This document shows, piece after piece, positions 1 to 8,961 of a DNA stretch of 20,761 nt. How positions within the stretch are numbered: position 1 is the stretch's first letter; each line of letters begins with the position of its first letter. Under the pieces are notes generated by a model. It saw only the letters and a program-made list of their open reading frames with translations, was not told the origin of the DNA and ran no database searches. A program made the translations under genes and the position numbers. Source of the stretch: an uncultured Actinomycetes bacterium (lineage in GTDB: Bacteria; Actinomycetota; Acidimicrobiia; Acidimicrobiales; Ilumatobacteraceae); the NCBI GenBank assembly GCA_903925985.1, contig CAIYHK010000103.1, positions 1-20,761 of the forward strand, in the 5' to 3' direction.

Positions 1-400
<400 letters not shown>

Positions 401-401
<1 letters not shown>

Positions 402-820
402 TGGCCGTTGGTGCGTCATTGACCATTGAGATTGTCTCACCCGAGCGGGTTCTCTACTCGGGCGAGGCAAATCAGGTCATTACCCGCACCGCTGGCGGGG
501 GCGAGATCGCGTTTCTCGCGGGCCATGCCCCATTCCTCGGCTCACTCGTTGAGAACCATACCCGCGTCTATTTGGTCGACGGTTCCGTACAGGACATCGC
601 GGTCCACGGCGGATTCGTGCAGGTGAACGGCTCGACAGTCACGATTCTGTCGGACAACGCCGAGCTGGCTGCAGAGATTGACATCACACGCGCTCAGCGC
701 GCCCGTGAGCGTGCCGAAGAGACCCTGCGCCACGGTCATGATGCTGAAGCTGAAGCGGCTCTGCGTCGCGCTCAGGCGCGTCTCACGGCAGCTGGCCACA
801 CGGGCATAACCGCCCACTGA
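401..820 (+). CDS. atpC: ATP synthase F1 epsilon subunit
   Basis: Epsilon subunit of F1Fo ATP synthase, part of the rotating central stalk and a regulator of ATP hydrolysis. The 139-residue product has the usual layout: an N-terminal beta-sandwich (IEIVSPERVLYSGEA near residue 10, GEIAFLAGHAPFLGSL near 35-50, VHGGFVQVNGSTVTILSD near 68-85) followed by a C-terminal helical hairpin rich in Arg, Glu and Ala (about residues 90-132). The ATG overlaps the atpD stop by one base, which fixes the start and implies coupled translation. Length is normal for the family. It is the last gene of the atp operon, and the dehydrogenase that follows begins 16 bases later and may be co-transcribed. Confidence 0.97.
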
Positions 821-836
821 TTGCGGCGGGCCTCCG

Positions 837-1634
837 ATGGCCGGTTATCCCTTCACGCGCGCCCTCGTTACCGGAGCCTCCAGCGGCATTGGCGAAGAGA
901 TAACACGTCAACTGGCCGCTGCTGGTATTCCAGTTGTGGTGGTTGCCCGGCGCAAAGACCGGCTCGAGGCGTTGGCTAAGGAACTTCCCGGCATCGAGGT
1001 GCTGGTGGCGGACCTCGTAACAAAAGAAGGTGTCGCTGCGGTCGTACAGCGTGTTGCAAGTGATACGAATCCGATTGATCTTGTAGTCAATAATGCGGGC
1101 TTTGGATCGCAAACTTTGCTCGCAACACACGATCCACAACGCATGGCTGATGAGCTAACACTCAACTGCACTTCGCTGTCGCTCATTTCACGTGCCGCGG
1201 CAGCAACTATGGCGCCCAGAGGTCGTGGTTTCATCTTGAATGTCTCGAGCATTGCAGCCTTCAACCCGTCAGCATTCATGGCGGTTTATTCGGCAACCAA
1301 GGCTTATGTATTAAGCCTCAGCCAAGCGATGAACGTGGAATTGAAAGGTGCAGGAGTGCATGTGACTGCACTTTGCCCGGGACTGACTGCAACCGAGTTT
1401 CAGCAAGTCGCCGGTACCGGAAACCACCACGACATCTTCCCGAAAAAGATGTGGACATCATCTGCGTTGGTCGCGCGCGTTGGATTAGAAGACGTCGCAC
1501 GCAACAAGCCAGTTTCGGTGCCCGGAACGGTCTACAAAGTTCTTGATGCAGTCACGAATGTGACCCCACGCCGATTGAGGCGCAAAATGTTTGCAATTGG
1601 AATGCGCGCCAACATTCCAAAACGAAAGAAGTAA
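837..1634 (+). CDS. Short-chain dehydrogenase/reductase (SDR), classical type
   Basis: NAD(P)-dependent oxidoreductase of the classical SDR family with a single Rossmann domain, 265 residues. Visible motifs are the cofactor-binding TGASSGIG at residues 12-19, NNAG at 85-88, a Ser at 137-138 and the catalytic YSATK with Tyr151 and Lys155. ARRKDR after the second strand (residues 38-43) favours NADPH over NADH. After the catalytic motif comes the usual CPGLTATEF segment. The basic C-terminus (RRLRRKMF, ending IPKRKK) could suit membrane association. The substrate cannot be deduced. The start ATG lies 16 bases after atpC, so it may ride on the atp transcript. The stop codon directly abuts the glpX stop on the other strand, with no base between. 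Confidence 0.93.
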   Translation: MAGYPFTRALVTGASSGIGEEITRQLAAAGIPVVVVARRKDRLEALAKELPGIEVLVADLVTKEGVAAVVQRVASDTNPIDLVVNNAGFGSQTLLATHDPQRMADELTLNCTSLSLISRAAAATMAPRGRGFILNVSSIAAFNPSAFMAVYSATKAYVLSLSQAMNVELKGAGVHVTALCPGLTATEFQQVAGTGNHHDIFPKKMWTSSALVARVGLEDVARNKPVSVPGTVYKVLDAVTNVTPRRLRRKMFAIGMRANIPKRKK

Positions 1635-2627
1635 TCAGCCGTAGTTGACACTCGCATAGCCAGCGAGTTTGTCTAACCGATGCCAAGCATCAATCAACCG
1701 ATAGGTGCCGCTCTTGGATCGCATCACGAGCGACTGCGTGCGTGCACCGTTTGAGTCGTAGCGCACGCCGCGTACCAACTCGCCGTCGGTCACACCAGTT
1801 GCGGCAAAGAAGCAGTTGTTGCCTCGCACAAGCACCTCGTTGGTGAGGACCTGATTGAGGTCATAACCAGCGTCAATTGCGGCTTTGCGTTCTTCTTCAT
1901 TGCGTGGGTAAAGGCGACCTTGTATCTCGCCACCCATGCACTTCAAAGCTGCGGCAGCAACCACGCCCTCTGGCGTGCCACCTGTACCGAATAGAACATC
2001 GACTCCGGCATCTGGCCATGCGGTAGCGATTGCACCGTAGATATCGCCATCACTAATGAGTCGGATTCGAGCACCTGTGCGCCGCACTTCGTCAATCAGA
2101 TCAGCGTGTCGTGGGCGATCAAGAATCATCGCGGTCAGATCGCGCACACTTTCGTTCTTCGCTTTAGCAATGCGCTTCAAGTTTTCGGTTGGGCTTGCAT
2201 TGATATCAATGTGTCCAGCTGCCGACGGACCGACTGCAATCTTGTCCATGTATACGCACGGACCTGGATTAAACATCGTGCCACGCTCACTAACCGCAAT
2301 CACCGAAATGGCGTTAGCACGACCCAATGATGTGAGTGTGGTGCCATCAATCGGGTCAACGGCGACATCGGTCTTGGTAGCACTGCCGTCACCGACGGAC
2401 TCGCCGTTGTAGAGCATCGGAGCTTCGTCTTTTTCACCTTCGCCGATTACCACGATGCCATCCATTGGCACGGTGGCAAGCACGGTGCGCATCGCGTCTA
2501 CAGCGGCTCCGTCGGCTCCGTTCTTGTCGCCTCGGCCAACCCATCGAGCAGCGGCCAGTGCAGCGGATTCAGTTACTCTCACGAGCTCAAGGGCGAGGTT
2601 GCGGTCGGGGCGAGTCGTTTCAGGCAT
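1635..2627 (-). CDS. glpX: Fructose-1,6-bisphosphatase class II (GlpX type)
   Basis: Class II fructose-1,6-bisphosphatase hydrolyses fructose 1,6-bisphosphate to fructose 6-phosphate, the committing step of gluconeogenesis, in the cytoplasm with a divalent metal. The 330-residue product carries the family hallmarks: GRGDK at residues 31-35, [11 protein letters not shown] at 62-72, the metal-site motif DPIDGTT at 91-97 and later [12 protein letters not shown] with ALKCMGGE. Actinobacteria typically rely on this enzyme rather than the class I type. The ATG at 2625-2627 is preceded by TAACTT and a 7-nt spacer with no clear Shine-Dalgarno sequence, suggesting a leaderless message. It is divergent from the peptidase at 2661 and convergent with the SDR gene. 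Confidence 0.97.
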   Translation of the reverse strand: MPETTRPDRNLALELVRVTESAALAAARWVGRGDKNGADGAAVDAMRTVLATVPMDGIVVIGEGEKDEAPMLYNGESVGDGSATKTDVAVDPIDGTTLTSLGRANAISVIAVSERGTMFNPGPCVYMDKIAVGPSAAGHIDINASPTENLKRIAKAKNESVRDLTAMILDRPRHADLIDEVRRTGARIRLISDGDIYGAIATAWPDAGVDVLFGTGGTPEGVVAAAALKCMGGEIQGRLYPRNEEERKAAIDAGYDLNQVLTNEVLVRGNNCFFAATGVTDGELVRGVRYDSNGARTQSLVMRSKSGTYRLIDAWHRLDKLAGYASVNYG

Positions 2628-2634
2628 CCCTCAA

Positions 2635-2640
2635 AAGTTA
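2635..2640 (-). promoter_or_regulatory. Candidate -10 box of glpX (TAACTT)
   Basis: Read on the minus strand, TAACTT lies 7 nt before the glpX ATG, the spacing expected if transcription starts at the initiation codon. No convincing -35 hexamer at 16-18 nt was seen. Inferred from pattern only. Confidence 0.5.
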
Positions 2641-2648
2641 GTGGGCAG

Positions 2649-2654
2649 TACCCT
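2649..2654 (+). promoter_or_regulatory. Candidate -10 box of the S9 peptidase gene (TACCCT)
   Basis: TACCCT is followed by exactly 6 nt and the GTG start. The identical hexamer and spacing precede the cysteine desulfurase gene at 12582. Together with the glpX box on the other strand this makes a bidirectional promoter in 33 bases. Inferred from pattern only. Confidence 0.5.
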
Positions 2655-2660
2655 CGTCAT

Positions 2661-4397
2661 GTGGCTCCTATCCCGGTTGAAAAGGTGATCTCTGGTACCG
2701 AATTCACCGAACTTCGGGTGCGGCCCGACTCAGACAACCAACTTTCATGGATCGCCAGCTCGGCTAATGGCAGTGAACTGCATATCGCCAGTCTCGGAAC
2801 CGGTGAAGTTGAGGCCCATAGTCTCGAGATTCCAATCGCTGCAGGACGTGGTCAAGGTGGCGGCGCATATGGATGGCATATCGATGGCACATCGGTGTTC
2901 TATGCGGCTAAAGACGGATCACTCGTTGAATACGAAATCCGCACGAAGTCTTCACGGGTTATCTGGCGGGGTGACGCAAGACCGCTCGCAGGCGTGGCAC
3001 CCCTAGGGAGCCGGATTGCAGTGGTTGCTGATTCACGGAGTCTGATGGTTGTTGAAACACGTTCAGGTGATGTTCGTCTTGTGGACGAAAGTGCTGACTT
3101 TGCGTTCGATCCAGCGTGGACCATTCATGGACTCGTGTGGAGTGCTTGGAACACTCCACACATGCCGTGGGAGTCAAGCGGTGTTCGGATGTGGAACGGT
3201 ATGCGATCACGATGGCTGGTTCGGCCAGGTGATTCACAGATGCAGCAGGTGCGATCCATCCCTGGTGGACAACTTGGGTGTGTAAGTGATGCGTCGGGCT
3301 GGCTCAATGTCTCGTTGATCAAAGGGGTATGGCGTGGTCGACCACGAGTGCTGATCAACGAAGAATTTGAACACGCAGGCCCAACTTGGGGGATGGGGAT
3401 TCGTTCGTGGGTGCACGATGGTGACTCAGTATTTTTCACTCGCAATGAACAGGGCTTTGGGCGTCTCTTACGGCACGACCTTCGCACCAACAAGTCCTCC
3501 GAGATTGGTAAAGGTGTGCACCACAGTCTCTGTAGTGGCCAAGGCATTATCGGCGCGATTCGATCAGGTGCCAAGACACCACCACAGGTAGTTGTCTACG
3601 ACAAGGCAAACGGAGAGAAGAAAGTGGTCAGTAGTGCTGGTGACTTCAGCGAGTACGGCGAGTCACTTATCGAACCCGAAGTACTTCGTGTTGGAAATCT
3701 CACAGTGCGTCGTTACACGCCAGCCAATCCAAATGGGCGTCACCTTGTTTGGGTACACGGTGGCCCTACCGATCAGTGGCAGGTGGTTTGGTATCCGAAG
3801 TTCAACTATTGGTTGTCACGCGGATACACGATTGTTGTTCCTGACCACAGAGGAACCACAGGCCATGGACGCAACTTCCAAAACACTTTGCTTGGACACT
3901 GGGGTGAATATGACTCCAATGACATTGCTGCGGTGATTCGTGGCCTTGAGTTACCACCTACTTCGGTTGCAGTAGTCGGTGGTTCAGCTGGAGGCATGAC
4001 TGCACTCAACGTGGTTGCAGATCACCCAGATGTTGCATGCTGTGTCGTTGTCTCATATCCAGTTACTGATCTCGCACATTTGGCGGCAACAAGTCATCGT
4101 TTCGAGCGTCACAGTGTTCGCACATTGGCGGGCGACGACGAGAACTACAGAGCTAGATCCCCACTCTTCAAGGCCGTTGCCCTAAAGCACACGCCGATGC
4201 TGGTGATGCATGGTGATGCCGATCCCGTTGTTCCGATAGTGCAGGGTGCGTCTTTGGTTGAAGCGGTGAGGTCTGCTGGTGGCCGAGCGGAGTTCGAAGT
4301 CATGCAGGGCGAGGGTCACGGGTTCCGCTCACCGGAAAACAAAATGCGTGAGTTCCACGCAATGGAGACATTTCTCAATTCCGTCATGGGCAGGTAG
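2661..4397 (+). CDS. Prolyl-oligopeptidase family (S9) serine peptidase / acylaminoacyl-peptidase-like
   Basis: Predicted cytoplasmic serine peptidase of the S9 family, 578 residues. The first roughly 335 residues have the repeated WD40-like strand pattern of the beta-propeller that gates the active site. The C-terminal alpha/beta-hydrolase domain starts near residue 345 and includes HGGP (366-369), VPDHRGTTGHG (393-403), the nucleophile motif GGSAGG with Ser442, the acid Asp521 in HGDADPVVP and the catalytic His553 in GEGHGF. All three triad residues are therefore present. No signal peptide is visible. The start is GTG 2661, chosen because TACCCT lies exactly 6 nt upstream and no other start codon fits; an ATG two bases earlier is in another frame and stops quickly. 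The exact substrate is unknown. It is divergent from glpX with only 33 bases between. Confidence 0.9.
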   Translation: MAPIPVEKVISGTEFTELRVRPDSDNQLSWIASSANGSELHIASLGTGEVEAHSLEIPIAAGRGQGGGAYGWHIDGTSVFYAAKDGSLVEYEIRTKSSRVIWRGDARPLAGVAPLGSRIAVVADSRSLMVVETRSGDVRLVDESADFAFDPAWTIHGLVWSAWNTPHMPWESSGVRMWNGMRSRWLVRPGDSQMQQVRSIPGGQLGCVSDASGWLNVSLIKGVWRGRPRVLINEEFEHAGPTWGMGIRSWVHDGDSVFFTRNEQGFGRLLRHDLRTNKSSEIGKGVHHSLCSGQGIIGAIRSGAKTPPQVVVYDKANGEKKVVSSAGDFSEYGESLIEPEVLRVGNLTVRRYTPANPNGRHLVWVHGGPTDQWQVVWYPKFNYWLSRGYTIVVPDHRGTTGHGRNFQNTLLGHWGEYDSNDIAAVIRGLELPPTSVAVVGGSAGGMTALNVVADHPDVACCVVVSYPVTDLAHLAATSHRFERHSVRTLAGDDENYRARSPLFKAVALKHTPMLVMHGDADPVVPIVQGASLVEAVRSAGGRAEFEVMQGEGHGFRSPENKMREFHAMETFLNSVMGR

Positions 4398-4416
4398 AAA
4401 AACAGCCATTGCTGGT

Positions 4417-4422
4417 TACAGT
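4417..4422 (+). promoter_or_regulatory. Candidate -10 box of the two-repeat hypothetical gene (TACAGT)
   Basis: TACAGT is followed by 6 nt and the ATG at 4429, with no Shine-Dalgarno sequence between. The message would be leaderless. Inferred from pattern only. Confidence 0.45.
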
Positions 4423-4428
4423 TGAACC

Positions 4429-4848
4429 ATGTCTGAGTGGAGCCCTTACGACGAGGATTCGCCGAAAGTGCACTACGACCTCGCCAATTGGTCACCTGAT
4501 CAACAGTCTGATCTGGTTGAGCTGTTGGTTGAATCAGAAATTCTCCATGGTTGGGAAGGCAGTGAACTCATCGTTCCTGATTGGGCTGAGGCGATGGTTG
4601 ACGACTGGTGTTCAAAGATTGAAGGTGAAAATCGAACAGTTGTTGCTGGCCCCGAGATCGAATTTGATTTGAGTGAGTGGGATACCCATCAACTGAGTCG
4701 CTGCGCAGAAGCACTGGTGACTGCAAGAATTCCGCATCGTTGGGAGAGCGCAATCGTGGTGGTGTCCGAGCATGATGCCCTGGTAACCGAGAAACTGATC
4801 GAGTCCTTCGACGACCTCGGTATTGAAATCATCGTCGACGAGTCCTGA
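4429..4848 (+). CDS. Hypothetical acidic protein with two tandem ~50-residue repeats
   Basis: I do not recognise a named family. The 139-residue, strongly acidic protein is built from two similar halves: residues about 16-64 (YDLANW...ILHGWEG...LIV) and about 79-127 (FDLSEW...IPHRWES...VVV). Shared positions include Asp-Leu, a Trp three residues on, Leu-Val, Ile, His, the Trp-Glu pair and a following hydrophobic strand, giving a likely strand-helix-strand-strand-helix unit in each half. No signal peptide or membrane segment is present, so it is probably cytoplasmic. I recall similar His-x-Trp-Glu repeats in other actinobacterial hypothetical proteins, but cannot check. The ATG is preceded by TACAGT with a 6-nt spacer. 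It heads a likely three-gene unit with the J-domain protein and the hydrolase. Confidence 0.8.
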   Translation: MSEWSPYDEDSPKVHYDLANWSPDQQSDLVELLVESEILHGWEGSELIVPDWAEAMVDDWCSKIEGENRTVVAGPEIEFDLSEWDTHQLSRCAEALVTARIPHRWESAIVVVSEHDALVTEKLIESFDDLGIEIIVDES

Positions 4849-4873
4849 CCAGTAAGTAGTCAGTGGATCTCAT

Positions 4874-5575
4874 ATGTACTTAGCAGGATTCGAGATTTGG
4901 CACTCGCGCCCGTTTGCGCCAACGCGTCGTCTTGCACTGGGTGAAATTGATCTACCAATGGATCCGGCGCCGGGTCTTGGGGGTCTTTTATTGGCTGCTG
5001 TTGTGTCAGCTCATTTTCGCAGTGTGGACGAGGATTTGGTGCCCGATATTCATCGACTTGTCACGCAGGTAACACGTGGAGAGAAAATTGTGCAGCCACG
5101 ATTACGACATCGTTACCAGGTTGATCGACATGGGCTCGCTCGCAGCATGCACAGCATTCACGGGGAAGGCGAAACTCTCGAGTTTGATCTTGAAACTCAC
5201 GGCAGCCATCTGCAGCAGGTGCTTGGTGCAATTTATGTACTCGAACGTTTTGATGATTCTGTGCGCCAGGCAGTGGCCCCACTTCTCCATCGGGCGATGA
5301 AGTGGGGAGGCACGATTGGTCCAGCTTTTGCCTCATATGTGCTTGGTGGTGGGAGCAGTTCGCTCACTGCTCTCACGGATCCGCGGGCTTGGGCTCTTGA
5401 AGTTTTGGGGTTCCCAGTCGGCGCTGCGGTACCTGGCAAGCGTGAGGTGCAAAGACGCTTCCGTGATCGACTGCGTGATGTCCATCCAGATCATGGCGGT
5501 GCCGAAGCGGACGCGAGCCAATTAATTGCTGACATAACAGAGGCTCGTCGTGTGCTGCTGGAATCAGCACCGTGA
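4874..5575 (+). CDS. J-domain (DnaJ-like) protein with C-terminal J domain
   Basis: Predicted Hsp70 co-chaperone-like protein, 233 residues. The C-terminal part, from about residue 173 (AWALEVLGFPV), reads as a J domain: a helix with REVQRRFRDRLRDV, the diagnostic HPD tripeptide at 204-206 followed by HGG, then a final helix (QLIADITEARRVLLE). The HPD loop normally stimulates the ATPase of DnaK. The first roughly 165 residues match nothing I recognise; there is no Gly/Phe-rich linker, zinc centre or clear transmembrane helix. Placement of the J domain at the C-terminus makes it a type III-like protein rather than DnaJ proper. An in-frame stop at 4853-4855 limits the start to ATG 4874. The gene overlaps the next one by 4 bases, implying coupled translation. 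Confidence 0.82.
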   Translation: MYLAGFEIWHSRPFAPTRRLALGEIDLPMDPAPGLGGLLLAAVVSAHFRSVDEDLVPDIHRLVTQVTRGEKIVQPRLRHRYQVDRHGLARSMHSIHGEGETLEFDLETHGSHLQQVLGAIYVLERFDDSVRQAVAPLLHRAMKWGGTIGPAFASYVLGGGSSSLTALTDPRAWALEVLGFPVGAAVPGKREVQRRFRDRLRDVHPDHGGAEADASQLIADITEARRVLLESAP

Positions 5576-6138
5576 AGGGTGTCGTGTTGTTTCACGGCGC
5601 TGGTAGCGACCGTGACCATTCAAGTCTGAAACTGATTGAAAAGACACTTAAGCCATTACCAGTAAAACGTGTGAATTTTCCTTACCGCCGCGCCGGAAAA
5701 CCGTTTCCAGATCCAACACCAGTGTTACTTGAATGCGTTCGTAAAGAAGTTCTCGCAGCGGCCAAGAAATGGCAAGTCGATGTGTCCGACATCGTTATCG
5801 GTGGCCGCTCCATGGGTGGTCGAATGTGCTCCATGGTTGTAGCCGGCGCAGAGTGTGATGCATTGCAAACCGCGGGACTTGTACTTATTTCGTATCCGTT
5901 GCACCCCCCGGGAAAGCCTGAAAAGCTTCGCGCAGCTCATCTATCGCAAATTCACGTGCCGACTCTCTTCATTCATGGCACTAAGGATCCGTTTGCTTCA
6001 CCCGAGGAATTGAAGCAACACACTCGCAAGATACGTGGTGCCAAAACGATCAAATTCATTGAAGGTGCAAGACACGAACTAAAGGGCAAGGATGCTGAAA
6101 TTGCATCGTGCATCAATGAATGGGTGTCAGGTCTCTGA
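5572..6138 (+). CDS. Small alpha/beta-hydrolase (dienelactone hydrolase / Tex30-like)
   Basis: Compact alpha/beta-hydrolase of 188 residues without a lid domain, resembling the small bacterial hydrolases grouped with KANL3/Tex30 and dienelactone hydrolase. The oxyanion strand VVLFHGAGSD is at residues 4-13. The nucleophile elbow GGRSMGGR places the catalytic Ser at 80, FIHGTKDPF gives the acid Asp139 and GARHEL gives His168, so the triad is complete. No signal peptide is present. The GTG start sits in the sequence GTGA, overlapping the stop of the J-domain gene by 4 bases, which fixes the start and suggests the two proteins are made together. The substrate is unknown. Its 3' end overlaps the convergent MFS gene by 12 bases. 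Confidence 0.85.
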   Translation: MKGVVLFHGAGSDRDHSSLKLIEKTLKPLPVKRVNFPYRRAGKPFPDPTPVLLECVRKEVLAAAKKWQVDVSDIVIGGRSMGGRMCSMVVAGAECDALQTAGLVLISYPLHPPGKPEKLRAAHLSQIHVPTLFIHGTKDPFASPEELKQHTRKIRGAKTIKFIEGARHELKGKDAEIASCINEWVSGL

Positions 6139-7671
6139 GCCAGTTCGATCCTGAGGGTTGATGTCCTCGAGTTCGCGGTGCGCGGTCTCGGGATAGGAGA
6201 CAAGGACAATCAATCCCACGGTGAGGGGCCCAACAGCAAGAATCGCCATCACATTTCCGTAGCTAAGCCCGTTGTCAATCATTAGACCGCCCGCAATCAG
6301 ACCGATGCTTCCACCAAGTAGTGAAGATGCGGTGATTATTGAAGCAGCCCGACCCCGGCGCTGTGTCGGAAACAACTCTGCACGGTAAACAGCCATTGCC
6401 GGATATGCAAGTGCAATAAGGACACTTCCCATTCCCGCAGAGAGCCACATGCCGAATCCACCAACTGAGAACGACGTAACCACGAGTGCGGTGCCGATCG
6501 GGATCATTGATGCCGCAAGCATGCGTCGGCCTCGGGCGTCTGCGATGCGTCCGCCAAGTATCAACCCAACGGATGCAGGTATCGCGGTCAGCGTGGTAAA
6601 CAACGCAATTTGCCACGCTGGAAATCCACGCACTTCCTTTAGATATTCGTTCTGGAAAATGGATGCCGTTGCCACAAAGAGGTTGCCGATAAAAGCCACC
6701 GATGCAATTAATGCGATGCGATCAAATTGAATCTTTGAAGCATGTGGATTTTCTAAAGCTGTGATGAAGCGTCGAGTTTCCGGTAGAGAGGTGCGTAGGT
6801 GTCGTGCCACAAGCAACCACACGAGTGCAATTACGAACACAAGGCGCCAGCCCCACGTAGCGAGCCCTGCAAGCGGCAATGCAGCTACCGCGACTCCAGC
6901 ACCGAGACCGCTAGCCATTGCGAGAATGCTCACCGCATAGGCACGGGCATTGCGTGGCATTTCCTCAGCAGCAGTGACGATGATCAACAAATCCAATGTG
7001 AGGGCAAGTGGTCGACCAATGGCCTGTGTGCCGACAAGCACTCCGAAGTTTGGTGCAAGTGCGCCAAGTGATGCGATGACGGGTGCAATGTAGGCGAGTC
7101 GGATCATCACGCGGCGGCGACCAATCCGATCGGCTGCCATTGCAATTGGAATTGAGATGATGATTCCCCAACGCACTACCGCAGCGCCAAGACCTTGACC
7201 GGTCGATGAGATATCAAATTCCTCGGAAGAGTAAGTGAGGGTTTGGGTGAACAGTGTGTTGATGAAAGCAGCAAGCATTGAAGCAGCCGCAAGCAGACCA
7301 AGAATCGCCGCCTCGCTGGCTGAGATGGTGGTTGGTGGAGACCACCATGCTCGTGCTTGTGACTCTGGCGATCTCCGGCGCATGAAACGTGCCATCAACA
7401 ATCGGAACAACCACCCAAACCATGGAATCCGCACGGAAAACTCCGTGGTCTCAGCAATTGTGTGGCCAGATCTCTGCACCACGCGCTCGTAATGCACGAA
7501 TGGACCGTGCATTTGCACAAATCGAGCAAGCGTGCCATCGGTGATATCAGGCTCGGCATGTACAAGTGTTTCCTGCACTATGTCCGTGCGGGGCTCAATC
7601 AGCCATGGCTGATCGTTGACTGACCACTGTTTCGCGATAGTGGTCACATTGAGGGGCACGGAAGCGAGCAT
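6127..7671 (-). CDS. MFS transporter with ~110-residue soluble N-terminal region
   Basis: Major facilitator superfamily permease, 514 residues from ATG 7671. Membrane helices begin near residue 119 and continue in the usual two bundles to about residue 492. MFS signatures include DRIGRRRVM at 181-189 after the second helix, [11 protein letters not shown] at 373-383 in the second half, [12 protein letters not shown] at 431-442 and the C-terminal [11 protein letters not shown] typical of the sugar/aromatic-acid type branches. The substrate is unknown. Unusually, the first 110 residues are not membrane-spanning; they include [11 protein letters not shown] and a strand-like stretch ending in an amphipathic basic segment ([13 protein letters not shown]). 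A TTG at 7722 would extend the frame into murA, so ATG 7671 is preferred. It is divergent from murA with 9 bases between the start codons. Confidence 0.88.
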   Translation of the reverse strand: MLASVPLNVTTIAKQWSVNDQPWLIEPRTDIVQETLVHAEPDITDGTLARFVQMHGPFVHYERVVQRSGHTIAETTEFSVRIPWFGWLFRLLMARFMRRRSPESQARAWWSPPTTISASEAAILGLLAAASMLAAFINTLFTQTLTYSSEEFDISSTGQGLGAAVVRWGIIISIPIAMAADRIGRRRVMIRLAYIAPVIASLGALAPNFGVLVGTQAIGRPLALTLDLLIIVTAAEEMPRNARAYAVSILAMASGLGAGVAVAALPLAGLATWGWRLVFVIALVWLLVARHLRTSLPETRRFITALENPHASKIQFDRIALIASVAFIGNLFVATASIFQNEYLKEVRGFPAWQIALFTTLTAIPASVGLILGGRIADARGRRMLAASMIPIGTALVVTSFSVGGFGMWLSAGMGSVLIALAYPAMAVYRAELFPTQRRGRAASIITASSLLGGSIGLIAGGLMIDNGLSYGNVMAILAVGPLTVGLIVLVSYPETAHRELEDINPQDRTGSET

Positions 7672-7676
7672 ACTTT
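7649..7676 (+). promoter_or_regulatory. Candidate murA promoter
   Basis: TTGAGG at 7649-7654 is followed by a 16-nt spacer and TACTTT at 7671-7676; alternatively the -10 is CATACT at 7669-7674, which is 6 nt before the GTG. The promoter would lie inside the first codons of the divergent MFS gene, since only 9 bases separate the two starts. Confidence 0.4.
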
Positions 7677-7680
7677 TGAG

Positions 7681-8961
7681 GTGCCAAAAAGCCCCTCCGA
7701 GGAGCAGATTCTCGTTCGCCAAAGTGGACCACTTTCAGGTTCAGTGGTTGTGCCTGGAGCTAAGAACTCAGCCCTCAAGCTGATGGCTGCCACTCTGCTT
7801 GCAGATGGTGACTACACGATCACGAACACTCCGCATATTGCCGATGTGCCGATCATGGCCACACTCCTCGAAGCGTTGGGTGTAGTGGTTGACTCCTCAC
7901 GCATGGATCAAGGCATTCTGCGAATCACCAATTCAGGTTCAATCACTCCAGTTGCACCATATGAACTTGTTGAAAAAATTCGAGCTTCAATCAATGTTCT
8001 CGGCCCACTTCTTGGCCGATTCGGTGAAGTCCGTGTTGCGATGCCGGGTGGAGATGATTTTGGTTCACGACCAATCGACATGCACCTTGCTGGACTCGAA
8101 GCGATGGGTGCAACTTTCACCTTTGCCCACGGTGACGTGATTGGTGTTTGTGAACGTCTGCACGGTGCTGAGATCACACTTGAGTTCCCGAGTGTCGGCG
8201 CAACTGAGAACATTCTCACCGCGGCTGTTTTTGCCAAAGGGACAACTGTTCTTGACAACGCCGCCCGCGAACCTGAAATAACTGATCTCGCAACCATGCT
8301 CGTATCCATGGGTGCCGACATCGAGGGCATCGGTTCGGGCACTCTTGTGATTCATGGCGTTGAAATTGGTAATTTGCACTCTGCGAATCATCGAGTAGTG
8401 CCGGATCGAGTGCAAGCCGCAACGTATATGTCGGCGGTCGGCGTTGCCGGTGGAGAAGTGAAGGTGTTTGATGCGGTCGGTGAGCACATGGACATGCTCC
8501 TTAAGCGTTTCACTGATATGGGAATGCGAATCACGCCCGTGGAAGACGGTGTGATTGCCGAAGCGAGTGGGCGCCTCAAGTCAATTGATGTAGCGACACT
8601 TCCATATCCAGGAATCGCTACCGACTACAAACCATTGATCGTGACGATGTTGAGCGTGGCTGATGGCGTTGGCATTGTGACTGAGAATCTTTATCCGGGC
8701 CGTTTTAGATATGTCGAAGAATTGCAACGCCTTGGTGCTGATATCCGAACCGACGGACATCATGCGGTTGTGCGTGGTCGCGAATCGCTCTCAGGAGCAC
8801 CCGTTAGGGCGCCAGACATCCGTGCCGGTGCGGCGCTGGTGGTTGCGGGGTTGGTCGCCAAAGGCACAACCGTGATTCATGACATCCACCACATCGATCG
8901 TGGTTATGAAGACCTCGTGGGACGTCTGCGCTCAATAGGTGCAGACATCGAGCGCATTTAG
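7681..8961 (+). CDS. murA: UDP-N-acetylglucosamine 1-carboxyvinyltransferase, Asp-type active site
   Basis: MurA transfers enolpyruvate from phosphoenolpyruvate to UDP-GlcNAc, the first committed step of peptidoglycan synthesis in the cytoplasm. The 426-residue protein shows [15 protein letters not shown] (Lys28 and Asn29 equal the E. coli Lys22 and Asn23), the active-site loop [19 protein letters not shown] and the later ATDYKP and GRFRY segments. The loop residue that is Cys115 in E. coli is Asp125 here (codon 8053-8055). The same substitution is known in Mycobacterium tuberculosis and Chlamydia, where it gives fosfomycin resistance. The start is GTG 7681, the only suitable start upstream of [17 protein letters not shown] lies 6 nt before it. 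Location downstream of the atp operon recalls mycobacteria. Confidence 0.97.
   Translation: MPKSPSEEQILVRQSGPLSGSVVVPGAKNSALKLMAATLLADGDYTITNTPHIADVPIMATLLEALGVVVDSSRMDQGILRITNSGSITPVAPYELVEKIRASINVLGPLLGRFGEVRVAMPGGDDFGSRPIDMHLAGLEAMGATFTFAHGDVIGVCERLHGAEITLEFPSVGATENILTAAVFAKGTTVLDNAAREPEITDLATMLVSMGADIEGIGSGTLVIHGVEIGNLHSANHRVVPDRVQAATYMSAVGVAGGEVKVFDAVGEHMDMLLKRFTDMGMRITPVEDGVIAEASGRLKSIDVATLPYPGIATDYKPLIVTMLSVADGVGIVTENLYPGRFRYVEELQRLGADIRTDGHHAVVRGRESLSGAPVRAPDIRAGAALVVAGLVAKGTTVIHDIHHIDRGYEDLVGRLRSIGADIERI

Noticed and set aside
4403..4417. Hairpin-like AACAGC-CATT-GCTGG between the peptidase and the two-repeat gene
   Set aside because: Only four clean base pairs with no T-run; too weak for a terminator.
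7672..7722. Upstream TTG start for the MFS gene
   Set aside because: It would overlap murA coding sequence by 42 bases, and ATG 7671 is available.
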